A DNA stretch of 64,000 nt. Source: Anaerovirgula multivorans. GTDB taxonomy: Bacteria; Bacillota; Clostridia; Peptostreptococcales; Natronincolaceae. Below are positions 55,060 through 64,000 of this stretch, in pieces. A program made the position numbers and the translations under genes. Each line of letters starts with the position of its first letter. Positions within the stretch are counted from its first letter, which is position 1. The stretch covers positions 40,268-104,267 of the forward strand of contig NZ_FZOJ01000016.1 of NCBI RefSeq assembly GCF_900188145.1, given 5' to 3'. Under the pieces are notes generated by a model, which had not been told where the DNA came from, did not search any database, and worked only from the letters and a program-made list of their open reading frames with translations.

Positions 55060-55785
55060 CTAGGGAATATACTTTTCAATAGAAACTACAATTTTACTAT
55101 ATGGAAGATAAGATATTCTATAATATTCATTTTTTTCAATATCCATATCCCTTAATAAGGTATTAGGACATAAAAACCTCTTTCTTTCTTCCCATATAAC
55201 AAAGTCATGATTATTAAGTATTTGCAATGGTGTAGGTTTATCAGTATAATACCCACCTTCTATCTCTGTTCTATCTCCTTTTTTTATCATTCCTTCGTAT
55301 ATCTCTATTTCTTCTTTTTTCAACAATGCAATATCAGAATGATACCGCTCTACTATGTCCAGTACTTTTTCGTCCCGCAAATATACAAAAGAAAGAAAAC
55401 CTGCAAAAACAATCAATATCACAGACAATCCCATTTTCCCCTTCAACATCATCGCCTGCTCTTGTAGATTTTTTCCATAATTATTACCTTTGAAGCAATG
55501 TATGATTAATCGTGTACATAGTATGGTTGTACCAAGTATTAGCCACATCAGCATAGCTAGATTACTCCAATAGGTCAACCTTAAAACAGCGCCTGCTTCC
55601 CCAAACTTTTCCAATGAGAAATATCTTGGTATAATACTTGGTAATTGCAAAACTATTAAAAAGCCTCCTAAATATAGTATAAATAACACAAATGGCATCA
55701 TAATTTGAAAAACAAGCCATAACCTATGATTTTTTACAGTAAACTCCTTATCATTTTCCTTATAATAAACCTTTCTACTATCCAT
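55060..55785 (-). CDS. Membrane protein of unknown function
   Basis: 241 residues; GGAGTG before the ATG. Three to four membrane helices (about 27-50, 75-95, 118-136), then a soluble C-terminal half of about 100 residues rich in charged residues (KKEEIEIYEGMIKKGDR, YRISYLPYSKIVVSIE). No family recognised. Single gene flanked by repeats and a duplicated transporter. Confidence 0.7.
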   Translation of the reverse strand: MDSRKVYYKENDKEFTVKNHRLWLVFQIMMPFVLFILYLGGFLIVLQLPSIIPRYFSLEKFGEAGAVLRLTYWSNLAMLMWLILGTTILCTRLIIHCFKGNNYGKNLQEQAMMLKGKMGLSVILIVFAGFLSFVYLRDEKVLDIVERYHSDIALLKKEEIEIYEGMIKKGDRTEIEGGYYTDKPTPLQILNNHDFVIWEERKRFLCPNTLLRDMDIEKNEYYRISYLPYSKIVVSIEKYIP

Positions 55786-56066
55786 AAAACACTCCTAGAG
55801 TAAGATTTTCTCCACCACTTCAGAGATAACTATCCTATATAATAAAGGCAAAAAACGCCATAGTTTATGGCAAAATTATTCATAATTAATTTATCGGCCG
55901 GGTTAATACTAAACAAAACACATCAAAAGACCTATCCTTTTTACGCAGTCTTCCGCTCACCATGCTTTCCCTCAAACAGTAGGATAATGTATGCATGGGG
56001 CAATATACTTGCCCCTTTGTTCCCATAAGAAAAGCGACTGAGTTAACAGGCGCTCTGAAATCACAT
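55786..56066. other. Intergenic with GC-rich hairpin
   Basis: GGGGCAA / TTGCCCC hairpin at 55997-56015, possibly ending the EamA transcript. An open frame crosses the region on minus but has no ribosome site and no recognised family; its origin is unknown. Confidence 0.4.
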
Positions 56067-57122
56067 TCAATGTGAATGGGCATGATGTATATCTGGAGTA
56101 TGATCATGTTCATGTTCCACTGCCTCATGGGTATGCTCATGACTATGTTCCCCACTTGTAAAGCCTTCATGAGTATGATTGTGATGCCCTTCACTATGGT
56201 TATGCCTATGTTCATGGATGATCATTTTGTGGATATGCTTATGATTATGTTTTTCTACAGCAGCATAATAGGTACCAAAAACCATTAAAATAGCTGCCAT
56301 TACAAAATTCCATGTTATTGCTTCATTATACATTAAAAGTGATAATCCTACACCTATAAAAGGTGCAACAGCATAATATGCACTAGTCCTTGCAGCTCCT
56401 AATTCCCTTTGGGCAGTCACATAAAAGAATATACTCAACCCATAGGCAAAGAAGCCTAGGATTAGGGCTATAAATATATACAATACATTACTTGCATATT
56501 CTTTATTTAAAAGTGCTATGATGAGTGCTCCCAATCCAGATCCTAATCCCTTAACAACGACTATCTGCATAGGGTCTTTTAGAGACATCATTCTTGTACA
56601 ATTGTTCTCAAATCCCCAACAGATGCAGGCTAGTAAAACAAATATGGAACCTATTGAAAATGAAAAACTACTAAAATCAGCTACTGATAAAATAATGCTT
56701 GAAATCGTAATAAAGAAGATGGCTAGCCACAATCTTTTGCCAATTGCTTCTTTAAATATAAATAAAGCAATAAGAGATGTAACTACGATCTCAAAGTTGT
56801 TTAATAATGAAGCATTTGAAGCCGTAGTCATGGTCAACCCAATCATCAAAAACATTGGTGCAGCTATATCTAAAACAATCATCCCTATAGTAAATGGAAG
56901 CTCTTTTCTTCCAATTTTAGCTTCTTTTTGTTTGTTTTTCTTTGTGTTTTTTACTAAGCTTATGAATAACATTCCAATACCTGCTCCAAGATATAGTAAC
57001 GCTGCCATAAGCATGGGGGAGATCGTTTCAAGTAAAAGTTTAGAAATTGGCGCGCTTATTCCAAACAGTGCAGCTGCCAGTATCGCTTGTATGATTGCTA
57101 TATATTGTTTTGACTTAATCAT
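56067..57122 (-). CDS. EamA/DMT-family transporter with histidine-rich tail
   Basis: 351 residues; GGAGGAAAAG before the ATG. Ten predicted helices in two EamA repeats (LAAALFGISAPISKLLLE; VLLACICWGFENNCTRMMS; GAARTSAYYAVAPFIGVG). After the last helix (about 290) comes a tail of some 60 residues with about 24 His in HEHRHNH/HSHEHTHE type runs. Such tails bind Zn/Ni/Co, so a metal link is likely (inference). N-terminal part and upstream DNA are duplicated at 42107-42712. Confidence 0.88.
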   Translation of the reverse strand: MIKSKQYIAIIQAILAAALFGISAPISKLLLETISPMLMAALLYLGAGIGMLFISLVKNTKKNKQKEAKIGRKELPFTIGMIVLDIAAPMFLMIGLTMTTASNASLLNNFEIVVTSLIALFIFKEAIGKRLWLAIFFITISSIILSVADFSSFSFSIGSIFVLLACICWGFENNCTRMMSLKDPMQIVVVKGLGSGLGALIIALLNKEYASNVLYIFIALILGFFAYGLSIFFYVTAQRELGAARTSAYYAVAPFIGVGLSLLMYNEAITWNFVMAAILMVFGTYYAAVEKHNHKHIHKMIIHEHRHNHSEGHHNHTHEGFTSGEHSHEHTHEAVEHEHDHTPDIHHAHSH

Positions 57123-57351
57123 TTCTTTTCCTCCGATAATATAAGTATTTCTTACTAATATTATACCCTATCATTTGTAATATTGTTAATAAATTAACTT
57201 TAGTTTCTTAAAAATTTTTAAACACCTTATGACATTGAGTATGATAACTTTCTATTTTATTCTTTTTTCCTACTTGCCCCAGTATACTTTACCACCTCAG
57301 AAATACTATATCAAATTTTTTTTCACAGATAGGTCCTTGTCCCCTTGTCTT
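57123..57351. repeat. Upstream region of the EamA gene, shared with 42474-42712
   Basis: Matches the DNA upstream of the broken EamA copy up to the AGACAAGGGGACA word near 57337-57352, where similarity stops. Confidence 0.75.
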
Positions 57352-57501
57352 TGCTTTATTGAAGATGAAGCAACAATCAAGAAAATTCTGATACATCTTA
57401 ACTTGTGGATGCCCCAGAATCATGACTCGCCTAAAGACGATAATGACAACTTCACAATTCATATACAATCACATACAGCTATGAATGGTGGGAAGCTGTG
57501 A
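57352..57501 (+). pseudogene. Transposase C-terminal remnant
   Basis: Plus-strand frame reads CFIEDEATIKKILIHLNLW, similar to the C-terminal end of IS91-type transposases, ending TGA after a short tail. It begins exactly at the REP-like word, so it is a scar from recombination. Confidence 0.45.
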
Positions 57502-57603
57502 ATAATAATAGTTATTATGATTTTCATAGTCCCTGAAGCTTTCTAGCTAAAATAGTTTGAGGGGGCTTAATTAATGAAAGATTTTATTGCTACGTAAGTT
57601 TTT

Positions 57604-59007
57604 TTATTTTGCAAGTTCATATAAAGCATGGGCATATATTTCTGTATTCTTGATTAAATCTTCTATACTGATGTATTCATCTTTTTGATGCGCCGTTTTT
57701 TCTTGACCTGGGAATAAAGGTCCAAAAGCTACTGCATTATTCATGACTCTTGCATAAGTTCCTCCTCCAATGGTTATTGGCTGCGCATCATTTCCTGTTA
57801 TTTTCTTGTACACACCCATTAACTTTTGAACTAATTCATGCTCCTTTGGTAAATAAATTGGTTTTTTATGTCTTATTATATTCGTAGTAATTGCGGATCC
57901 TTCTAAAGTTTCTCTTATTCCATTCATCACTTTCTCTATTGTATAGGTAATTGGATAGCGAATATTTACTGTTAATTTTACCTTTTCTTCATTTAAATCG
58001 ATTATTCCCACATTAAATATTAATTTTCCTGAATCCCTATCTTCTAATTCGCAGCCTGCTGATTCTCCATAATACGCCATTCCAATTTTATCTTTATAAA
58101 ACTTTATAAAATCGCCTACATCACAGCCGCTTAAATTCATTTCTCCTAAAAATTCCATTAATTGAGAAATAGCATTTTGTCCATTTTCAGGAGTAGACCC
58201 ATGGGCTGAAATTCCATAGGATTTTATTATTATCCTATGGTCTTTTACCATCATTTCTATTTTATAGTTGTTCTTTTTTATAAATTCATCAAATGCATTT
58301 TTTATAGATAAAACCTTCTCATCTTTGGCGTATAGCAATGCTTCACAATAATCTGGAACCATATTCGGTCTATTTCCACCTTTTATGCTTTTTATTTTCA
58401 CACTGCAATTGCAAGCATCTTTAAAATTCTTCTCATAGTCAAATGTAATGATTCCTTTTTCTCCATAGATCACAGGATATTCTGCATCAGGGGTAAATGC
58501 CATATCTGGTGCTTTTTCTTTGCTTAAATAATGTTTCATACATTCCCATCCACTTTCTTCATTTGTTCCAAATATAATTCTTATTTTTTTATTTAAAGAA
58601 ATATTACTTTCTTTAATAGCTTTCATAGCATAAATAGCCGCCATGGCAGGCCCTTTATCATCGATGGTTCCTCTTCCAAATATTTTTCCATCATGAATAT
58701 GTGCTTCATATGGAGGATAGCTCCATGTATTTACATCTCCCTCTGGAACCACATCTAAGTGAACAAGTATTCCAACAACCTCTTCTCCTTCCCCTAAATC
58801 TGCATGTCCTGCATATCCATCAAAATTTTTTGTCTTAAGTCCTATATCATCACAAAGATTTAAAGCATATTCTAAAGCTTCATTTACCCCTTCGCCAAAC
58901 GGCATTCCTTCTTTTGCATCATTTTCTACACTTTTTATTCTTACTATTTCTTGGGTATTTTTTATAATCTCCCCTCTCATAGCTTCTACTATTTCCTTAA
59001 AATTCAT
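57604..59007 (-). CDS. M20 dipeptidase, PepV/Sapep-like
   Basis: 467 residues; AAAAGGAGG before the ATG. Metal motifs: VHLDVVPEGD (His, Asp), GRGTIDDKGP (bridging Asp), catalytic Glu in GTNEESGWE, PDAEYPV and C-terminal KTAHQKDEY. Lid domain about 190-380. Cleaves dipeptides in the cytosol. It is 195 bp after the ABC binding-protein gene, beyond its terminator. Confidence 0.92.
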   Translation of the reverse strand: MNFKEIVEAMRGEIIKNTQEIVRIKSVENDAKEGMPFGEGVNEALEYALNLCDDIGLKTKNFDGYAGHADLGEGEEVVGILVHLDVVPEGDVNTWSYPPYEAHIHDGKIFGRGTIDDKGPAMAAIYAMKAIKESNISLNKKIRIIFGTNEESGWECMKHYLSKEKAPDMAFTPDAEYPVIYGEKGIITFDYEKNFKDACNCSVKIKSIKGGNRPNMVPDYCEALLYAKDEKVLSIKNAFDEFIKKNNYKIEMMVKDHRIIIKSYGISAHGSTPENGQNAISQLMEFLGEMNLSGCDVGDFIKFYKDKIGMAYYGESAGCELEDRDSGKLIFNVGIIDLNEEKVKLTVNIRYPITYTIEKVMNGIRETLEGSAITTNIIRHKKPIYLPKEHELVQKLMGVYKKITGNDAQPITIGGGTYARVMNNAVAFGPLFPGQEKTAHQKDEYISIEDLIKNTEIYAHALYELAK

Positions 59008-59141
59008 CTTTTTACCTCCTTTTGAAAAACAATAGAATTTTTAAAATTAGTAATTATATGATGTGTTTTTATATCTCCTAAATTATGTCTAACTGAACCC
59101 TTAAAATCATTAAATATAGATATGATTTATTTTTATGACAT

Positions 59142-59180
59142 AAAAAAAGACAAGCCTAATTTAAATAAGGTTAGCTTGTC
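59142..59180 (-). terminator. Terminator of the amino acid ABC operon
   Basis: GACAAGC-TAA / TTA-GCTTGTC stem with a one-base bulge and seven T on minus. Confidence 0.8.
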
Positions 59181-59201
59181 CTAATTTTATCTTATAAAGA
59201 A

Positions 59202-60032
59202 TTAATTAGCAATTTGAGCATCTTCTGGCTTTTCGCTGAAATCCATACCATACCATTTATTATATATTTCTGACAAAGTACCATCTTTTTTTATTTCCTG
59301 AATAGCTTCTGTAATAATTTTATTTAATTTTTCTGAATTAGCATTTCCTTTTTCAAATGGATATGCTTTTGCTCCAATTGTAACATCTTCTTCAATCATT
59401 CTTGCATCTAAAAAACCATTTTTAATCTTATATGCTGTTTCAGCTGCTGATAAAAGCATCACATCCACTTTTCCTTGACGGAAAGCTTCATTTAATAGCT
59501 CAGAGCTATCATATGTAACTAAATTAATATGGATTCCCTGTTCCTCAGCAAGTTTTTGAAATAAGTTTCCACCATTTGAACCAGCCGTAAATCCACAAGT
59601 CATATCAGAAATATCTTCTAATTTTTTAAGATCCGTTCTATCAGAATGTACAACTAATTTTTCTGGAATATATGCGTATGGTTCTGAAAAATCATACTTA
59701 TCCTGTCTCTTAGCATTAATTGTAATAGTATTTCCTACTGTATCAGCTTTACCAGAATCTAAGTATCCAAATAAAGTGTTAAATTCACCGGTAATAAATT
59801 CAACTTCAAGACCAGTTTTTTCAGAAATAGCATTCCAAATATCTAGCTCATGTCCTTTATGTTCTCCATTTTCTATATAGGAATTGGGTACGGAAGAAGA
59901 ACCTGATGCTACAATAATTTTAGTAGGTGTGTCTGCTTTTACTTCTTTTTGTTCGTCATTTTTTTCACTTCCACATGCTGTTATACTAAAAATCATACAA
60001 ATAAATAATAATACGGAAAGTGTTTTTTTCAT
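59202..60032 (-). CDS. Polar amino acid (probably cystine) ABC binding lipoprotein
   Basis: 276 residues; GGGAGGAAA before the ATG. Lipobox ITAC (Cys 20). Type-2 periplasmic-binding fold (SBP_bac_3): HELDIWNAISEKTGLEVEFI, LDSGKADTVGNTITINAKRQDKYDFSEPY (in pieces). Similar to TcyA/TcyJ cystine binders; the C-S lyase gene upstream of the operon supports sulfur amino acids (inference). Confidence 0.88.
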   Translation of the reverse strand: MKKTLSVLLFICMIFSITACGSEKNDEQKEVKADTPTKIIVASGSSSVPNSYIENGEHKGHELDIWNAISEKTGLEVEFITGEFNTLFGYLDSGKADTVGNTITINAKRQDKYDFSEPYAYIPEKLVVHSDRTDLKKLEDISDMTCGFTAGSNGGNLFQKLAEEQGIHINLVTYDSSELLNEAFRQGKVDVMLLSAAETAYKIKNGFLDARMIEEDVTIGAKAYPFEKGNANSEKLNKIITEAIQEIKKDGTLSEIYNKWYGMDFSEKPEDAQIAN

Positions 60033-60078
60033 GTTATTTCCTCCCTATTTTTAAAAATATAATCTATATAAATTAAAT

Positions 60079-60726
60079 TTATATTTTGAATAACTTTTGA
60101 GTTTTTTCCACAAAAATTACAAGTACCAAATAAATCACGGTTACACATAAATATGCTTCAAAGAAACGAAGACTTAATGCAGCCTCTATTTTTGCTTTTG
60201 CCATTATATCAGCAAGCCCTACTGTAAATCCTAATGCAGACCCTTTAATAATACCAATAAATCTATTTACAAGAGATGGCAATGCTATAACCAATGCCTG
60301 GGGCAAGACAACACGTTTCATTGTTTGATACTTTGTCATACCCATTGAATAACAAGCTTCAAGTTGTCCTACATCCACAGATTCTAAAGCCGCCCTTAAA
60401 TCTTCTGCCATAAAAGAAGCTGTATTTAACGTAAGGGCAATTACAGTTGCTTGAAATGCTGTCATAGATCTTAGTACTGGGATTACACTAGGCAATCCAA
60501 AATATAATATAAATAGCTGTGCAACAAGTGGAGTAGCTCTAAAAAATGTAATGTACACTCCAAAAAATTGATATAATCCTAATATTTTATAATATCTCAC
60601 AATGGATATGATAATAGATAATAGTAATGTAAATGCCAAAGACACCAAAGATATGGCTATGGTTAACTTAAGTGCAGGTAAAACAATTGGGAATAAATTA
60701 ATAAACCATTGAAAATCGAAATTCAT
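60079..60726 (-). CDS. Polar amino acid ABC permease
   Basis: 215 residues, HisM/TcyB type, about five helices with EAA loop EACYSMGMTKYQTMKRVVLP. Its ATG abuts the ATPase stop codon. One permease, so a homodimer. Confidence 0.93.
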   Translation of the reverse strand: MNFDFQWFINLFPIVLPALKLTIAISLVSLAFTLLLSIIISIVRYYKILGLYQFFGVYITFFRATPLVAQLFILYFGLPSVIPVLRSMTAFQATVIALTLNTASFMAEDLRAALESVDVGQLEACYSMGMTKYQTMKRVVLPQALVIALPSLVNRFIGIIKGSALGFTVGLADIMAKAKIEAALSLRFFEAYLCVTVIYLVLVIFVEKTQKLFKI

Positions 60727-61482
60727 TTACTCGGCCTCCATGCTATTTACAGCAACTTTATTCACAAAATTTCTAATTCGTTCATTTGTACAATTTTCAA
60801 ATATTTCTTTAGGTGTTCCCATCTCTGCAATACGTCCATTCTCTAAGAAAATCATTTTATCAGCAACTTCTTTTGCAAACTTCATTTCATGGGTTACAAT
60901 CAACATTGTTTTTTTAGTTTCTGCTGCTAACTGTTTAATTACAGCTAGGACCTCTCCAACTAATTCAGGGTCTAAGGAAGATGTAGGCTCATCAAACAAA
61001 ATTACATTTGCATTTACAGCCATTGCTCTTGCAATCCCTATTCTTTGTTGCTGACCTCCTGACATTTCTTTTGGATATGAATCTCTTTTTTCTAAAAGAG
61101 TTACTTTTTTAAGCAAATCAATAGCAATTTTTTCCGCTTCTTCTTTACTTTTCTTTTGAACCGTTATCATAGGTTCCATAATATTTTGAATAGCTGTTTT
61201 ATTTTTAAGTAAATTATAATTTTGAAAAACCATAGCTGTTTTCTGCCTTAATACATGAATATCTTTCTTTGAAGCTGTCTTCACATCTATAGTAAAATCA
61301 TCTATTGTCACGTTACCTTCTGTAGGTCTAACCAAAAAATTAAAGCAACGAAGAAATGTAGACTTCCCTGAACCTGACGGACCGATTATTACTACAACTT
61401 CACCTTCGCTTACTTGCATATTAATATCTTTTAAAATAATTTGTTCTCCAAATTGCGCTTTTAAATGTTCAATCTTAATCAT
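60727..61482 (-). CDS. Polar amino acid ABC ATP-binding protein
   Basis: 251 residues. Walker A GPSGSGKST (about 34-42), Q-loop FQNYNLLKN, signature MSGGQQQR, Walker B VILFDEPTSSLDPE and H-loop VTHEM. Family of GlnQ/TcyC. First gene of the operon. Confidence 0.95.
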   Translation of the reverse strand: MIKIEHLKAQFGEQIILKDINMQVSEGEVVVIIGPSGSGKSTFLRCFNFLVRPTEGNVTIDDFTIDVKTASKKDIHVLRQKTAMVFQNYNLLKNKTAIQNIMEPMITVQKKSKEEAEKIAIDLLKKVTLLEKRDSYPKEMSGGQQQRIGIARAMAVNANVILFDEPTSSLDPELVGEVLAVIKQLAAETKKTMLIVTHEMKFAKEVADKMIFLENGRIAEMGTPKEIFENCTNERIRNFVNKVAVNSMEAE

Positions 61483-61848
61483 TTTTCTATATCCCCTAGC
61501 CTTTTATTCACCTCTAAAGTCGGTCAGTATTTATACTCTTCATTACATATAATTGAAAGCAACCGTCTATAAAATCATAATTCTAGAAACTTATGTAATT
61601 TATGGAAAACTATACTTATCCTTTTTAAAACATTAAATTTTTTGACTATTTATTTTTATTGATTTGTCTATTGTTTAAGAAGCACAATAACGTCATTATA
61701 TCAGAAATAATACCAATTAATCATTGTGTTATTAAATGCTTTACGTTTCAATTATAGATATTTTCTATGATTGAAGGTTGTACATATTCCTTTACTGCCT
61801 TGTTAACTTAAGAAATTCTACGCTATCCTTCTTTTATTTTCTTCACAA
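61483..61848. other. Intergenic upstream of the ABC operon
   Basis: 366 bp, AT-rich. No S-box, T-box or clear promoter recognised. It should contain the ABC promoter and the end of the malY-type transcript. Confidence 0.4.
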
Positions 61849-63024
61849 TTATAAATATTCTTCAACGGCTTTTCCAATTCTTGTTAATCCTTCTTCTAAA
61901 GTTGTTCTAGGGCATGCAATATTGATTCGCGTATATCCTTTTCCTTCTTCACCAAACCATCTTCCTTCATCTAATGCGATCTTTGCTTTGTTTATCATAA
62001 AGTCATTAAGGCTTTCATCATCTAATCCTAAATCCCTGCAATCTAGCCAAACTAAATAAGTGCCTTGAGGTTTGTTAGGTTTAATGCTAGGGATATTCTT
62101 TTTACAATAATCAATAATAAATCTGCAGTTTCCTTCTAGATACTCTAGTAGCTGCTTCAACCACTCTTCTCCATGTCTAAAAGCTGTCTCAACTGCAACT
62201 AAGCTAAAACAATTATTTCTTTTGATGCCTAAAATATCTAAAAATCCTTTAAATTGTTCATACGTTTTTTTGTTTGGAAAAACTACAAATGAATCTTGAA
62301 GCCCAGCGATATTAAACGTTTTAGTTGCCGATAAGCAAATTATTGAATTTTTACGAAATTCTTCAGATATTGATGCAAAAGGTGTATATTTATTTTCACC
62401 GTATACTAATTCCCCATGTATTTCATCGGATATAACCGTTATGTTATTTTCTATACAAATATTCCCCAGCTTTATAAGCTCTTTCTTTGTCCATACTCTA
62501 CCAACAGGATTATGTGGGTTACAAAGAATAAGGTACTTAACCTTGTTATCAATCTTTTTCTTTAAATCTTCATAGTCCATAACATAATCGCCATCTATGT
62601 TTTTCAAAGGATTGAGTACTAGCTGTCTTCCATTATCTTTTACAACATTTAAAAATGGATAATATACTGGTGTTTGAACTATAATTTTATCTCCCGCTTT
62701 AGTAAATTCTTTCATTAGAACACTTAAGGAAGTAACTACTCCTGGACTATTTGCTATCAACTCCCTTTTTATATCCCAGTCATACCTTCTTTTATACCAA
62801 CCTGTAAATGCATCATAATATGAATCTGTTCTTGAAGTGTAGCCAAAAATTCCTTGCTCTGCTCTAGCTTTGATTGCATCTATCACTGGCTTTGGAGACT
62901 CAAAATCCATATCTGCAACCCACATAGAACATAAATCTTTTCTTCCAAATTTGGATTCCAGTTCATCATATTTTGCTGAATAATTATTGCTTCTATCTAT
63001 TACTTTGTCAAAATTGTATTTCAT
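61849..63024 (-). CDS. MalY/PatB-type aminotransferase (C-S beta-lyase)
   Basis: 391 residues; AAAGGAGG before the ATG. Class I/II PLP fold: SMWVADMDFESPKPV, QTPVYYPFLNVVK, LCNPHNPVGRVWTKKEL, SDEIHGELVYG, Schiff-base Lys in LSATKTFNIAGLQ and CPRTTLEEGLTRI. PatB/MalY enzymes cleave cystathionine, cystine or cysteine conjugates. Located upstream of the amino acid ABC operon in the same direction. Confidence 0.92.
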   Translation of the reverse strand: MKYNFDKVIDRSNNYSAKYDELESKFGRKDLCSMWVADMDFESPKPVIDAIKARAEQGIFGYTSRTDSYYDAFTGWYKRRYDWDIKRELIANSPGVVTSLSVLMKEFTKAGDKIIVQTPVYYPFLNVVKDNGRQLVLNPLKNIDGDYVMDYEDLKKKIDNKVKYLILCNPHNPVGRVWTKKELIKLGNICIENNITVISDEIHGELVYGENKYTPFASISEEFRKNSIICLSATKTFNIAGLQDSFVVFPNKKTYEQFKGFLDILGIKRNNCFSLVAVETAFRHGEEWLKQLLEYLEGNCRFIIDYCKKNIPSIKPNKPQGTYLVWLDCRDLGLDDESLNDFMINKAKIALDEGRWFGEEGKGYTRINIACPRTTLEEGLTRIGKAVEEYL

Positions 63025-63383
63025 ATAATCCTCCTTTTGATTTTTTCATTATATATTAACTTTCAAAATTTATTTTAATCTTACTATTGCTTTCTGAATG
63101 AAGTGCACTTAAACTAGACATAAGGGTTTCTCCTTTTGTTATGTGATAGTGTGGTAACTTCATTTTAACAAAGTTGAATCCCTTTTTCTATTTTTCGGTT
63201 TCACTTTTTAGGTGAAAGCAATTCAATCGGATAATATAGTAGCTATGTGATGCTAGGTACCATCAGATAAATTGTGATGAATAATTAGGGATTATAGATA
63301 TTAATACATCTTTCTTCTTAATTACTATAGTTTTGCATTTTTAAAATAGCTACCAAAGATTGACGTAATAATTTACAAAATAA
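63025..63383. other. Intergenic, nothing firm
   Basis: About 360 bp between the malY-type start and the IS4 scar. AT-rich. No gene, terminator or clear promoter supported. Confidence 0.4.
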
Positions 63384-63450
63384 AAGAGGAATATATAGAC
63401 ACAATAACCCCGGTGAAGGGGTGATAATTGTGTACATTTATATTCCTCTT
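63384..63450. repeat. Long three-part hairpin at the IS4 scar
   Basis: AAGAGGAATATA / TATATTCCTCTT outer arms, ACACAAT / ATTGTGT middle arms, ACCCCGGTGAAGGGGT tip. It overlaps the left edge of the transposase remnant. Confidence 0.65.
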
Positions 63451-63816
63451 GAAGTACTTCAGTTACTATTATTTCCGAAGGAACTATTATCAATACCTAT
63501 AAAATGTCGTTTGGTTGCCCTTCGCCTATCAGATGAAATTGTCAATGAACATAGACGAAAAGCCAAAAAGAAGGATAAATCCCAAGGTAAACAACTAACC
63601 GCTAAAGAAATTGAGTTACTGGCATTTAATATCATAATTACAAATGCAAATGAAGATATGCCCTCCTCTGAAGCAGTATGTGATCTATACCGTGCCAGAT
63701 GGCAGATAGAGCTTGTATTTAAAGCATGTAAGAGTTATTTAAACATAGATAAATTAGGAAATTGTGGACTTTATCAGCTGGAATGTCTAATTTATGGGCG
63801 TTTAACAGCCATTTGA
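63430..63816 (+). pseudogene. IS4-family transposase C-terminal remnant
   Basis: About 125 codons. The Y-(2)-R-(3)-E-(6)-K signature is intact in YRARWQIELVFKACKS (catalytic Glu), followed by NCGLYQLECLIYGRL. The N-terminal DDE residues are missing and the end is cut, so it is inactive. Confidence 0.85.
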
Positions 63817-63860
63817 CAGGGAGCAGTTCACACTCTAAAGGATTTTATATTTTCAATAAA

Positions 63861-64000
63861 CTAAGTAACCGACACCATGGTCTCCTCCGTATCCATACAA
63901 AAACTCAAAGCTGCTTCTACCATTAACTCCACCCCTACTGCCAAAGCATCTTCATCGGGGTTGAATTTTGGGTTATGGATCGGTGCAAAATCTTTAAAAG
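63861..64000 (-). CDS. M20-family amidohydrolase, C-terminal end (cut by window edge)
   Basis: 46 codons are visible, ending TAG at 63861. The stretch FAPIHNPKFNPDEDALAVGVE is typical of the end of IAA-amino-acid-hydrolase/HipO-like M20D enzymes. The rest lies beyond the window. Confidence 0.75.
   Translation of the reverse strand, partial: FKDFAPIHNPKFNPDEDALAVGVELMVEAALSFCMDTEETMVSVT

Noticed and set aside
55886..56215. Minus-strand frame of 109 codons downstream of the EamA gene
   Set aside because: Its first part is an out-of-frame reading of the histidine-rich tail; the rest has no ribosome site or family match.
56518..57144. Plus-strand frame of 208 codons
   Set aside because: Antisense shadow of the EamA transporter.
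61483..61848. Possible S-box or T-box before the amino acid ABC operon
   Set aside because: Neither the T-box word nor the S-box core motifs could be found on the minus strand.

Overview
The window looks like chromosomal DNA of a low-GC, spore-former-type anaerobic Firmicute of the class Clostridia, probably close to Alkaliphilus/Natronincola. This is inferred from AT-rich codon use, strong GGAGG ribosome sites, a T-box leader, paired LonA/LonB, an acyl-CoA dehydrogenase-EtfBA operon, ECF sigma/anti-sigma genes and a sigma-54 activator. No rRNA, tRNA or CRISPR array was recognised.

Region 1 (1-15 kb): a partial EamA transporter, then the proteostasis cluster tig-clpP-clpX ... lonB-lon-engB on the minus strand. 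A chromate-transporter pair, a 247-bp repeat and a YcsI-like hydro-lyase gene lie between clpX and lonB. Divergent from tig is a three-gene glycine betaine/carnitine-type ABC operon with a textbook promoter, followed by a LacI-type regulator. Region 2 (15-25 kb): orphan histidine kinase, amidohydrolase, cysteine-desulfurase-like enzyme, DsrE-like protein, a PrcB/Gmad2-type lipoprotein, and ileS behind an isoleucine T-box. Region 3 (25-39 kb): metabolic modules. Two YfcC-type transporters and an M20 peptidase appear to be controlled by an ArsR-type repressor (operator-like palindromes seen). They are followed by acyl-CoA dehydrogenase-EtfB-EtfA, then isoaspartyl dipeptidase plus NhaC antiporter behind a good sigma-54 promoter next to a sigma-54 activator.

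Region 4 (39-57 kb) is accessory DNA. It holds a duplicated secreted tyrosine-phosphatase-like protein whose frame continues through four TAG codons into a LysM-like tail, a broken IS1182 transposase, and a duplicated and broken EamA gene. It also holds an island of secreted proteins (including a PPC-domain subtilase) downstream of an ECF sigma/anti-sigma pair. A shared promoter-like motif lies upstream of the anti-sigma gene and in two duplicated intergenic segments. Then come a metallo-beta-lactamase-like lipoprotein behind BlaI/MecI-like dyads and an EamA transporter with a histidine-rich tail. Region 5 (57-64 kb): a peptidase and a polar amino acid (perhaps cystine) ABC operon, a MalY/PatB-type C-S lyase, an IS4 remnant and the end of an M20 amidohydrolase.

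A striking feature of the intergenic DNA is several families of hairpin repeats. One is a modular 40-58 bp hairpin with conserved outer arms and exchangeable inner palindromes, found alone, in tandem, and as a clean 58-bp presence/absence polymorphism inside a second, larger repeat. Starts were moved to internal ATG/GTG/TTG codons wherever a ribosome binding site decided it.
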